Origin: Litorimonas sp964490745
GTDB lineage: Bacteria; Pseudomonadota; Alphaproteobacteria; Caulobacterales; Maricaulaceae
Length of the DNA: 22,708 nucleotides
NCBI GenBank assembly: GCA_964490745.1
Contig: CAZBDT010000025.1
Location: 1-22,708, forward strand
Direction of reading: 5' to 3'
In this document: in pieces, positions 15,687 through 22,708 of the stretch
Numbering within the stretch: position 1 is the stretch's first letter
Layout of the letters: each line of letters starts with the position of its first letter
Notes under the pieces: generated by a model
What the model saw: the letters and a program-made list of their open reading frames with translations, nothing else
Database searches by the model: none
What the model was told of the DNA's origin: nothing
Made by a program: the position numbers and the translations under genes

Positions 15687-16794
15687 ATGAGAGCCGACAT
15701 CCTCCAAATGCAAACCGATATCCAGCAGTCAGTGGAACTGCTGAGGAGGCGTCTTTGACTGGGATGTCGCCGAACGCCGCTTGGCGGAATTAAACAATCT
15801 AGCCGAAGATCCATCGCTTTGGGATGATCCGCAAAACGCGCAAAAGCTGATGCAAGAGCGCTCAAAACTGGAGAGCAGTTTTGAGGCGATTAAAAAGATT
15901 GAGTCAGAATTGACTGAGAATGTGGAACTGGCCGAACTCGCCGAAATGGATGATGATGCAGAGCTGCTGGATGCGGCCGCTGAAGCTTTAACAGAAACCA
16001 AAAAAGCGGCAGACGCGGCAGAACTCCTGGCTTTGATGAGTGGTGAGGCCGATGCCAATGATTGCTTTGTCGAAATTCATCCCGGTGCGGGCGGGACAGA
16101 GGCTCAGGATTGGGCTGAAATGGTCCTGCGCATGTATATGCGTTGGGCCAATTCCCGTGGCATGAAAACCGAATTGCTCGAAGCTCAAGATGGTGACGGG
16201 GCAGGGATTAAATCTGCTACGCTTCGTATTAAAGGCGAAAACGCCTTTGGTTGGATGAAAACGGAATCGGGTGTTCATCGCCTCGTCCGCATCTCACCCT
16301 ATGACAGCTCCGCCCGTCGTCATACGAGTTTCGCGTCGGTCTGGGTTTTTCCGGAAATTGATGATTCTATTGAGATCGATATTGATGAGAGCGATTGCCG
16401 CGTTGATACATATCGGGCGTCGGGAGCAGGCGGTCAGCACGTGAATAAAACGGATTCAGCGGTCCGGATTACCCATGAACCGTCCGGTATTGTTGTGCAG
16501 TGCCAATCAGATCGCAGTCAGCACAAAAACCGCGCACAAGCCTGGGATATGTTGCGCGCGCGTCTCTATGAGGAAGAATTGCGTAAGCGCGAAGAAGAGG
16601 CACAGTCATTGGCTGATAGCAAAACCGATATTGGCTGGGGACATCAAATCCGAAGCTATGTCCTACAACCCTATCAAATGGTCAAAGACCTTCGCACAGG
16701 TGTAGAGACATCTGATACAAACGGCGTACTGGACGGGAAACTCGACGACTTTATGGCCGCAGCCTTGAGCGCGCGGGTGGGGGCTGACGCTTAA
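15687..16794 (+). CDS. prfB: peptide chain release factor 2, made by programmed +1 frameshift
   Basis: RF2 recognises UAA and UGA and triggers peptide release. The ATG at 15687 opens a 23-codon frame (MRADILQM to RRRL) ending in TGA at 15756-15758. Shifting +1 at CTT-T continues as DWDVAERRLAEL and reads to 16794, giving about 368 residues, the usual RF2 size. The GGQ motif is at 248-250. The stop-codon recognition tripeptide reads SPY (203-205) where E. coli has SPF. Annotation starting at the in-frame TTG at 15781 would lose the N-terminus. The gene follows mrcA by 17 bases with no good ribosome site, so it may depend on readthrough translation from mrcA. Confidence 0.96.
15744..15759 (+). 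promoter_or_regulatory. prfB autoregulatory frameshift site
   Basis: AGGAGG (15744-15749), three bases, then CTTTGAC (15753-15759). This is the standard RF2 arrangement: an internal Shine-Dalgarno sequence stresses the ribosome while low RF2 leaves it paused at UGA, and the CUU tRNA slips one base forward. High RF2 terminates instead, giving negative feedback. Confidence 0.95.
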
Positions 16795-16801
16795 ACTGAC
16801 T

Positions 16802-16828
16802 TTAAACCTGTTCGTGTAGCGGGTTTAA
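16802..16828 (+). terminator. hairpin between prfB and the DUF3137-like gene
   Basis: TTAAACC (16802-16808) pairs with GGTTTAA (16822-16828), with one further T-G pair possible. No T run follows, and the stem ends two bases before the next ATG (16831). It could end prfB transcripts weakly or hide the translation start of the next gene. Confidence 0.3.
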
Positions 16829-16830
16829 TC

Positions 16831-17736
16831 ATGAAGTTTTCGAGGGAAAATCCGTCCGATTTGCATCCGCTGCGCACCTATCTCTATGATAGTTTTGGGT
16901 GGCGCTATCGGGGTAAATCTGTTCCACCGCCTGGCTTGCATCTCCTATCCGCGACCCGAATGATTTCGAGCCCAACTCAGCTATGGCGATGTGACGGTCA
17001 TCTGTCTGGGCTAGGATTTCGCGATTTGCAGTTTGATGTTCACGAAATTTTTGCGCGTCCCGCCGAAATCACTGGGACGCAGAGCTTAGCCGAGATCGAA
17101 AGTGAGACTTCTGGCTTTGAAGGTTTACTCATTGCCTTGCGCCTCAAAACGTCGTTTCTCTCGCGGACTATCGTGCAGCATGATCGAGGCCCTTTAAACC
17201 CAAAAACCGTCGACGACATGAAACGGGTTGGACTGGGTGAGCCGCATTTCGAAGATAGGTTTGAGGTCTATTCAGATGATCAAGTCGAAAGCCGAGCCTT
17301 ATTGACCTTGGATTTCATGGAACGGTTATTAGAAATGGATCATCACCCCCGTTACCGGAATATCCAACTCGGTTTTATTGCGGGGCGGATGTATGTGGCC
17401 GTTCCGTCAAGGGATATTTTGCGCTTTGGCTGTGATACGAAATCCATCTCGCCCGAGCAGGCGGCTGCCAAAGTCATTGGCGAGATGGAAACGCTATTTG
17501 AAGTTTTGGGCGATATTGACGTTTTACAAGCGAGTGCAGGTCACAAATGTCCTGATGCGATTAATGTAGAACGCCAGGCTTGGTATGCCGAGCGTGTTGC
17601 TGGTGTTGAAGCGCGCGTTGAGAAAGCCATGGAAGCGGGAATCCTGTCAGGTGCGCCGATACCGGATTGGATGACAGAGGATGCCTATGATTTAATCGAT
17701 CCGCGCCTTCACGGGCTTCTGAGCCCAAGATTTTAA
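16831..17736 (+). CDS. DUF3137-like protein
   Basis: A 301-residue protein of unknown biochemical role. The middle part, about residues 130-165 (HFEDRFEVYSDDQVESRALL and FMERLLEM), followed by a strand with IQLGFIAGRMYVAVPS, matches my memory of DUF3137 proteins, which contain an FEVYSDD-type signature. Many members carry membrane helices before this domain; here I see none, so this copy looks soluble. The N-terminal 100 residues (DSFGWRYRGKSVPPPGL) are not recognised. The ATG at 16831 is the only usable start after the in-frame stop, but its ribosome site is poor and buried in a hairpin. It is separated from prfB by 36 bases and faces the zincin-like gene, with only ten bases between their stops. 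Confidence 0.75.
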   Translation: MKFSRENPSDLHPLRTYLYDSFGWRYRGKSVPPPGLHLLSATRMISSPTQLWRCDGHLSGLGFRDLQFDVHEIFARPAEITGTQSLAEIESETSGFEGLLIALRLKTSFLSRTIVQHDRGPLNPKTVDDMKRVGLGEPHFEDRFEVYSDDQVESRALLTLDFMERLLEMDHHPRYRNIQLGFIAGRMYVAVPSRDILRFGCDTKSISPEQAAAKVIGEMETLFEVLGDIDVLQASAGHKCPDAINVERQAWYAERVAGVEARVEKAMEAGILSGAPIPDWMTEDAYDLIDPRLHGLLSPRF

Positions 17737-17746
17737 TACGGTTTGA

Positions 17747-18250
17747 TCACACGAGCTCAAGCGATGATGCATCGTTCCAATCAAATGGAACGACGTCATT
17801 CAACCAGCCTTTAGACGGGGCTTCACTCTCTTTCATATCATAGCGAAGCGGTGTCGCACCGGAGTTAACCAGAAACCAATCCTGCAAAAGATCAGCCTGT
17901 TTCTCCGTCGGATAATCATCGAATTCCGCGTCGTCTTTGACAGTATAATTATAGACCCAATTCCGCGGGTCGAGCAGATAGCGCGCGGCGCTTAAACGTC
18001 CGGTTTCATATTGCCAGACATGGCAAAGCTCGTGGATGAGAAGCGACTGAATAATAAGCGTCTCGCGCGTGAAATCCTTCGGGTGGTTTGGCCAAAAAAT
18101 CTTCGGCCCGCGACAGACAATTTTGTTTCGCGCAAATGGATTATGCGTGCGGTTAATCAGTTTCACTGAGGCGATGTCAATAGCCTGCGTAAAACCTTCG
18201 GGTAGGGCGCTTATCTCAAACTTTGTGAGATCTCGGGAGTTGGCTGTCAT
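17747..18250 (-). CDS. zincin-like putative metallopeptidase (vgr-related/DUF4157-like)
   Basis: A 167-residue protein with the zinc motif HELCHVWQ (His73, Glu74, His77) in QSLLIHELCHVWQYETGR, the hallmark of short alphaproteobacterial zincin-like proteins often labelled vgr-related or DUF4157-like. Upstream segments IFWPNHP and downstream PTEKQADLLQDWFLVNSG also fit that group; Glu in TEKQAD could be the third ligand. There is no signal peptide, so it is probably cytoplasmic. Many proteins of this type may be non-proteolytic, so activity is unproven. The start ATG at 18250 gives a full-length domain. Its neighbours are the convergent DUF3137-like gene and rpsU, 125 bases upstream on the same strand with a terminator between. 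Confidence 0.78.
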   Translation of the reverse strand: MTANSRDLTKFEISALPEGFTQAIDIASVKLINRTHNPFARNKIVCRGPKIFWPNHPKDFTRETLIIQSLLIHELCHVWQYETGRLSAARYLLDPRNWVYNYTVKDDAEFDDYPTEKQADLLQDWFLVNSGATPLRYDMKESEAPSKGWLNDVVPFDWNDASSLELV

Positions 18251-18284
18251 ATAGTGTTTGATGACGCGGATGAATCATTGGTAA

Positions 18285-18310
18285 TAGAAAAGCGGCAATA
18301 AAAAAGCCGC
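18285..18310 (-). terminator. intrinsic terminator downstream of rpsU
   Basis: On the minus strand, GCGGC (18310-18306) pairs with GCCGC (18296-18292) around a T-rich loop, followed by TTTTCTATT. A second small palindrome, TTTGCA-TATT-TGCAAA, lies at 18320-18335. Together they plausibly end the rpsU transcript before the zincin-like gene. Confidence 0.6.
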
Positions 18311-18375
18311 CCCGCGCAATTTGCATATTTGCAAAAGCACCGAACGGCCCATCTATTTGGCTTTGAGAACCCAGC

Positions 18376-18612
18376 CTAGCGGCGGCGGGGCTTCTTCTTA
18401 GAAGGAATAAGACCTTCGATCTGTGCGCGCTTACGCGCTAATTTGCGAGCGCGACGAACGGCTTCTTGCTGCTCGCGAACACGCTTCTCGGATGGCTTTT
18501 CATAATGCTTGCGTGCTTTAATCTCGCGAAGGATGCCTTCATTTTGCATCTTCTTTTTCAGAGCGCGAAGCGCCTGATCAACATTATTCTGACGGACGTA
18601 AATCTCAACCAT
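18376..18612 (-). CDS. rpsU: 30S ribosomal protein S21
   Basis: A 78-residue basic protein of the small-subunit platform that helps initiation. The sequence starts MVEIYVRQNNVDQALRALKK and ends in the Lys/Arg-rich tail PSKKKPRRR; the family core is about 60-70 residues and alphaproteobacterial members often carry a basic extension. The ribosome site is weak (GAG in ACGAG about ten bases upstream). It appears monocistronic, bounded by a terminator downstream and a hairpin upstream, and is divergent from the alpha/beta hydrolase gene. It is not linked to dnaG-rpoD as in E. coli. Confidence 0.96.
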   Translation of the reverse strand: MVEIYVRQNNVDQALRALKKKMQNEGILREIKARKHYEKPSEKRVREQQEAVRRARKLARKRAQIEGLIPSKKKPRRR

Positions 18613-18649
18613 GCTTGGTTATCTCGTTTCTAGTGTTCAAAAGCCAAAA

Positions 18650-18670
18650 GCCCCGCATAACCTGCGAGGC
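18650..18670 (-). promoter_or_regulatory. terminator-like hairpin in the rpsU leader
   Basis: On the minus strand GCCTCGCA (18670-18663), loop GGTTA, TGCGGGGC (18657-18650): eight pairs with one G-T, followed by CTTTTGGCTTTTG. It lies 37 bases before the rpsU start. It has the look of an intrinsic terminator or attenuator within the rpsU 5' leader, since no minus-strand gene lies upstream to be terminated. Confidence 0.45.
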
Positions 18671-18783
18671 CGTAAGTTCCGCGCTTCTTAAGGGTTTTGT
18701 CGCGTGTCGTAAAGGGCGGATTTACAGCAATAATCGTTGGAAATGACGTGTCACCAAGTAAAATTCGCGTCATACTCCATCAT

Positions 18784-19740
18784 ATGAACTTTGACTCTCC
18801 ACATTACGTTTCCTCCGATTCCTTTCAAATTGCGACCTATAATGATGGACCAGAGGACGGACCGCTTATCCTATTGGTGCATGGTTGGCCTGAGATTGCC
18901 TATAGCTGGAAAAATACGGTGCCGGCTTTGGTGGAGGCGGGCTATCGTGTCATCGCTTATGATCTGCGCGGCTTTGGGCGATCATCTGCGCCGGCTGATC
19001 CCGTACATTATGCTATGCCCCAACTCGTCGCCGATATGGAGGCCGTGCTGAATGCCTATGTCTATGAAGACGCGATTATTTGCGGTCATGATTGGGGCGG
19101 GTCTATTGTTTGGCATGCGGCGCGGATGATCTCGCACCGGGTGAAAGCTGTGATCGGAATTTGTGTGCCGCATACGGCGCGCGCGCCCGCGCCTCCTCTC
19201 AAAATCATTGAGAAGAGAAATGGGCCTAAACATTACTTCTTAGAGTTCAGGGACAGAGGAGCAGAGGTCGCCGAGATGTTTGCGCGGGACCCGGATGGGT
19301 TTTTCAGGCTTATGTTCCGCTCCACACCGCCGGGAGCCGTTGCGGATGAGACCTTCACCTATATCCCGACACAGTTTGAGGCGTTTTTAAAGGCTGGCTC
19401 GCCTGCGCTAAAAGGCGGCGTTCTGCCTGATCTCGATCGCGTAAAATTTGTCGAGGCCTATGAATGGACGGGCTTTGAAACGGGCATGAATCTCTACCGA
19501 AATATCGATGTAAATTGGGATCTGGCAGAAGGTTTAAGCAACCGCATCACACAGCCTGTTTTAATGATAAGTCCGGAAGGCGACTTGCTTCTACCGCCAG
19601 CGCTAACAGCACCTATGATCAAAATGTGTCCGGACTTGGAACGGGTCAATATCCCGGATTGCGGTCACTGGGCGATGTGGGATGCGCCAGAGGCATTGAA
19701 TAGTGCGATTTTGGAGTGGTTGGGGCGGAGAAAATTCTAA
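18784..19740 (+). CDS. alpha/beta hydrolase, epoxide hydrolase-like
   Basis: A 318-residue soluble enzyme. The start ATG at 18784 (MNFDSPHYVS) is preferred; the frame extends upstream to 18697 but that part is not hydrolase-like. The oxyanion motif is HGWP (33-36), typical of epoxide hydrolases. The nucleophile is Asp103 in GHDWGGS, which separates it from serine esterases. The acid is probably Asp267 (MISPEGD) and the base His295 (DCGHWAMWD). The cap segment MNLYRNIDVNW matches the Tyr-containing NWYR-like motif that protonates the epoxide. Haloalkane dehalogenase is the alternative, but the HGxP motif and lid favour epoxide hydrolase. Substrate unknown. It stands alone, divergent from rpsU, and ends at a strong terminator. 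Confidence 0.9.
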   Translation: MNFDSPHYVSSDSFQIATYNDGPEDGPLILLVHGWPEIAYSWKNTVPALVEAGYRVIAYDLRGFGRSSAPADPVHYAMPQLVADMEAVLNAYVYEDAIICGHDWGGSIVWHAARMISHRVKAVIGICVPHTARAPAPPLKIIEKRNGPKHYFLEFRDRGAEVAEMFARDPDGFFRLMFRSTPPGAVADETFTYIPTQFEAFLKAGSPALKGGVLPDLDRVKFVEAYEWTGFETGMNLYRNIDVNWDLAEGLSNRITQPVLMISPEGDLLLPPALTAPMIKMCPDLERVNIPDCGHWAMWDAPEALNSAILEWLGRRKF

Positions 19741-19847
19741 CTATCAATCCTCGATACCAAAATGACTAAGCTTATTACGTAGATGATGACAAACAAAATG
19801 ATGATGATGCCAATCACGATTACAATTTTAGCTGAATCGATTTTCAT
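19737..19847 (-). CDS. possible 36-residue single-helix membrane microprotein
   Basis: A short frame ATG 19847 to TAG 19737. The product is MKIDSAK followed by an almost unbroken Ile/Val/Leu stretch to about residue 31, then SRIDS: one membrane helix with short polar ends. The upstream GAAG (about five bases before the ATG) is a moderate ribosome site. Its stop overlaps the stop of the epoxide hydrolase gene by three bases on the opposite strand. The Ile richness partly reflects ATC/ATT-rich low-complexity DNA, so it may be chance. Confidence 0.4.
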   Translation of the reverse strand: MKIDSAKIVIVIGIIIILFVIIYVISLVILVSRIDS

Positions 19848-19875
19848 TCATCTTCGCTCAGAATCTTTGTAAGTT

Positions 19876-19916
19876 TAGAGTTTGGCCTCTCGGCCAAGCT
19901 CTAGAATTGATTTTTT
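19876..19916 (+). terminator. intrinsic terminator between converging genes
   Basis: TAGAGTTTGGCC (19876-19887), loop TCTC, GGCCAAGCTCTA (19892-19903): a 12-pair stem with one G-T, followed after seven bases by TTTTTT (19911-19916). It should end the epoxide hydrolase transcript, and the stem may also act on the minus-strand amidohydrolase transcript, though without a T run in that direction. Confidence 0.7.
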
Positions 19917-19934
19917 GGTTCACTAGATCAAAAA

Positions 19935-22708
19935 TTATTCTTCCCACCAATAAGGCAAACGCTTCGCGTCACCCGTATGGACCTCATTCATCGTCTCGGC
20001 CTCATAGAGACGTCCGCCGAGCATGACGTGCTCAACCTTATCCGTATGGCGAATGTCCTCGAGGGGGTTGTCTGACAGGATGACCAGATCGGCGAGCTTG
20101 CCTTCTTCCAATGTGCCAAGGTCTTTCTCAAAACCGAGGTGACGCGCAGGCTCTGTCGTGGCCGTCTTGAGGGCTTGTAGATTGCTCATACCGCCGCGCG
20201 CAAAGCTCCACATCTCCCAATGGGACGCAAGCCCTTCGCGCTGTCCATGTCCACCAATAGACACGGCAACACCGGCCTCCATCAGCTGCTTCGCGCCTTT
20301 TCCGGCTTCGTCATCCGCATAGTCCTCTTCAGGCACCATTTGGCGACGCACAGCGCGAGCTTGTAACATTTGCGGCGGGACGTGTTTGGAGAGGATTGGA
20401 TGCTCCCAAACATTGGATTCTTGATAATAGAAATCCTCGCCACGGACGCCACCATATGTGACAGACAGGGTGGGCGTGTACGCGACCTGTGTTTGGCCGA
20501 ACATCTGAATGACATCATCATAAATCGCCGAGACGGGGAGGTTGTGTTCCAGAGAGGAATTCCCGTCTGCAACGAGGCTCATATCCATGTGATAGAGCGA
20601 TCCGCCTTCGGCCGCCGATAAGACATTTAGGTCATGGCTGGCTTTTACCACTTGCTGGCGCTGATCGCGTCGCGGTTGGTTATAATTTTTGACAGCATGC
20701 GCGCCCTGATTAGCGAGGCGTGCAACATGTTCATAGGCATCTTCTTCGCTTTGAATATCTGCAAAGAATCCGGGCGCTTTCGCACCGTAAATGACTTCAC
20801 CTGTTGAATAGGTCCGTGGCGTCAGAAGTTTGCCTGCGCGTTGTAACTCACTGGCGGCAAAAATTTCAGTCGCGCGGTTAGACGGATCGAAAACTGTCGT
20901 GACGCCAAGCGCTAGGGTCGCGGTTGTCTTCCAATTTTGCTGCGGGATGAGATCATCCGTGCCTTGCGGTCCGTGATAATGGGCCTCAATATATCCGGGA
21001 ACGATCGTTTTGCCGTCCAGATCAACGGTTTTGACGGAACGGCCAATGTCGATATCCTCACCAATGGCAGAAATTCGGTCGCCTTCGATTATGATCGTGC
21101 CATTTTCAATCACGCCGCCATCATCACCCGCCATGGTAATGATACGCGCATTTGTAAGCGCGATTTTGCCGGACGGTTTGTCTGCCTTCACCTTATAAGA
21201 CAGATCAACACCTTCTCTTGGGGCTTCGAAACCCTCAGCCATGGCATCAGAGGCATCGACGGAAAACAGTGTCGGCCCTAGTGTCCAATTCAATTGATTA
21301 TCCGTTGTCCAACTCGGATAGGTCGCGCCGCCATGGCTGACCTTTGCGACAGGCAGACCTTTGCCCGTTCTGGCAACAGCTACATTTTGCGGGCCTTTCG
21401 GGGCGGGCATGACATGAAGATTATAGTTCTCGCGGAACGCAATCATCTGACCATCTGGAGAGACATGATAGCTCTGCGCCATTTTAGAGGACGCATGTTT
21501 GCGCTCATCATGACCGAGTAAATTTGTAGAGACGAAAGTATTTTGACCGCTGATATTTTTGGCAAAATAAATCCGGAGATCATCTGCACCAAAATGCGGC
21601 GCGGAACCGGATTTAGAAAAACGACGAGGTACGCCGTCATCAACGGCCATAACGTAAAGTCCGGGATCATCGGAATATTCGGGCGCAGTCAAGAACCCGC
21701 CTGAGCCTTTTTCAAAGACGAGATAATCGCCTGACGGTGAGAGGTGCGGGCGCTTATAATGGCCTGGCTTGTCCGTATGGGTCGTGATTTTTCCACTGGC
21801 GACATTTATCGAATGGATCGCGCCCAAATCGATGTCATCCCAGGTGGTGAAAACGACTGTTTTGCTGTCGCGCGACCAGCTAGGGTATAGCTCACGAATT
21901 TCATCAGGAAGCTTGGTAAGGTTTTTAACGCGGCCTGATCTCAAATTTTTCACGTAGAGCTTACCAACGCTTTCAAAAACCACCGATTTCCCGTCAGGAC
22001 TGACTTGCGAAAATTTTGGTATTTGGGTTTTGAACTCATCCGGTGCGGCTTCCACCGAAGAACGTGGTGGGTCCATAATGGTGCGCGTGTCGTTGATCTC
22101 AAATGGAACAGCCTCAAAGCTGTTATCTCTAACATCGAGTTTATGGATTTGTCCTTTGGCCCAGAAATAGATGAACCGACTGTTCGGCGACCAGTCCATA
22201 TTCGGATACATGCCTTGCACGCCCCATGTCTCCTGCATGTCCTGATCCAGATTATCAAAGATCATTGTTTCTTTGCCGGATTCGAGGTCTTTCAGATATA
22301 ATGTGGACTTTGCGTTCACGCGTTTGACAAAGGCCAGCGATTTCCCATCGGGTGAAGGCGCGCCGCGCACGGCCCCGCCATATCCACCGGCGGCTGTGCT
22401 GATCTCGCCTGTGTAGATGTCATATTCTTTGATCTGGAACAGCTCTGTATGGCTGTTTTGGGCATAGATGAAAGTCTCGCCCGGGGTGATGTTTTGTGTG
22501 TAGTAAATCGATTTTCCGTCCGGCGCGAAAATTGGTTCGCCCAATTCTTTCTGATGTGTGTCAGACGGCTTCTTAACCAGCTGGACACCCGATCCACCTT
22601 TTATGTGATACAACCAAATTTCGCCTGTGCCGAGTGACCTTGATGTCGTGAAATGCTTCTTCGCCGCGATATAAGTCCCATCCGGCGACCACGTCGGATT
22701 ATTCATCA
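19935..22708 (-). CDS. TolB-propeller/amidohydrolase fusion protein (N-terminus outside the window)
   Basis: At least 923 residues; the frame is still open at the right edge, and the Met at 22706 (MNNPTWSPDG) sits inside a propeller repeat, so the true start and a likely signal peptide lie beyond. The first ~510 residues carry PD40/WD40-like blades (WSPDG, FAPDGKSIYYT, PSPDGKSLAFVK, VSPDGKSVVFES). From about residue 545 (KIALTNARIITM) comes an imidazolonepropionase-like amidohydrolase: HYH metal motif at 20973-20981, a probable Lys ligand in HAVKNYNQ, and a later His in LEHNLP. The usual C-terminal Asp ligand region reads SIGGHGQREGLASHWEMW, a form I associate with this fusion family. Such proteins are thought to be secreted metal-dependent amide or peptide hydrolases; the substrate is unknown. 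Confidence 0.9.
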   Translation of the reverse strand, partial: MNNPTWSPDGTYIAAKKHFTTSRSLGTGEIWLYHIKGGSGVQLVKKPSDTHQKELGEPIFAPDGKSIYYTQNITPGETFIYAQNSHTELFQIKEYDIYTGEISTAAGGYGGAVRGAPSPDGKSLAFVKRVNAKSTLYLKDLESGKETMIFDNLDQDMQETWGVQGMYPNMDWSPNSRFIYFWAKGQIHKLDVRDNSFEAVPFEINDTRTIMDPPRSSVEAAPDEFKTQIPKFSQVSPDGKSVVFESVGKLYVKNLRSGRVKNLTKLPDEIRELYPSWSRDSKTVVFTTWDDIDLGAIHSINVASGKITTHTDKPGHYKRPHLSPSGDYLVFEKGSGGFLTAPEYSDDPGLYVMAVDDGVPRRFSKSGSAPHFGADDLRIYFAKNISGQNTFVSTNLLGHDERKHASSKMAQSYHVSPDGQMIAFRENYNLHVMPAPKGPQNVAVARTGKGLPVAKVSHGGATYPSWTTDNQLNWTLGPTLFSVDASDAMAEGFEAPREGVDLSYKVKADKPSGKIALTNARIITMAGDDGGVIENGTIIIEGDRISAIGEDIDIGRSVKTVDLDGKTIVPGYIEAHYHGPQGTDDLIPQQNWKTTATLALGVTTVFDPSNRATEIFAASELQRAGKLLTPRTYSTGEVIYGAKAPGFFADIQSEEDAYEHVARLANQGAHAVKNYNQPRRDQRQQVVKASHDLNVLSAAEGGSLYHMDMSLVADGNSSLEHNLPVSAIYDDVIQMFGQTQVAYTPTLSVTYGGVRGEDFYYQESNVWEHPILSKHVPPQMLQARAVRRQMVPEEDYADDEAGKGAKQLMEAGVAVSIGGHGQREGLASHWEMWSFARGGMSNLQALKTATTEPARHLGFEKDLGTLEEGKLADLVILSDNPLEDIRHTDKVEHVMLGGRLYEAETMNEVHTGDAKRLPYWWEE

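Noticed and set aside
15781..16794. prfB as a truncated 337-codon gene starting at TTG 15781
   Set aside because: A normal ATG and the frameshift signal upstream restore the full RF2 N-terminus.
18697..18783. N-terminal extension of the epoxide hydrolase
   Set aside because: The 29 extra residues do not resemble the family; MNFDSPHYVS at 18784 gives the expected length.

Overview
This window carries the housekeeping chromosome of an alphaproteobacterium. The best fit is the Caulobacterales/Maricaulales group, possibly a marine Hellea/Robiginitomaculum-like lineage. The reasons are the gene order rne-amiC-mrcA-prfB and radA-cvpA-purF-SDR (both familiar in that group), an RNase E ending in a Trp-Trp-Arg-Arg tail, and a moderate base composition unlike GC-rich Caulobacter. 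The genus is an inference.

Layout. 11-581 (+): two tiny, tightly spaced unknown genes, a small protein of possible Cas2/SinR-like topology and a coiled-coil single-helix membrane protein. 686-5004 (-): operon radA-cvpA-purF-SDR, with a 10-N assembly gap inside cvpA. 5140-6021 (+): a secreted protein of unknown function, converging on 6018-8233 (-), which encodes a DsbA-like thiol oxidoreductase and a BepA-like M48 protease, both envelope quality-control proteins. 8363-11434 (-): a 1023-residue RNase E with an acidic insertion and a long Lys/Ala/Pro repeat tail. A 410-bp divergent region separates it from 11845-16794 (+): peptidoglycan amidase, penicillin-binding protein 1A and release factor 2, the last with an intact programmed +1 frameshift. 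16831-17736 (+): a DUF3137-like protein. 17747-18250 (-): a zincin-like protein. 18376-18612 (-): rpsU. 18784-19740 (+): an epoxide-hydrolase-like alpha/beta hydrolase. 19737-19847 (-): a possible 36-residue membrane microprotein. 19935 to the window end (-): a large TolB-propeller/amidohydrolase fusion whose N-terminus lies outside.

Functionally the window combines purine synthesis and DNA repair (radA-cvpA-purF), RNA turnover (rne), cell-wall growth and splitting (mrcA, amiC), translation (prfB, rpsU) and envelope proteostasis (DsbA-like, M48). I see no CRISPR array, tRNA, rRNA, insertion sequence or prophage. No clearly new multi-gene system can be proven. The least explained items are the two-gene cassette at the left edge, the secreted orphan at 5140, the RNase E tail, the rare-start SDR and the microprotein near 19.8 kb.
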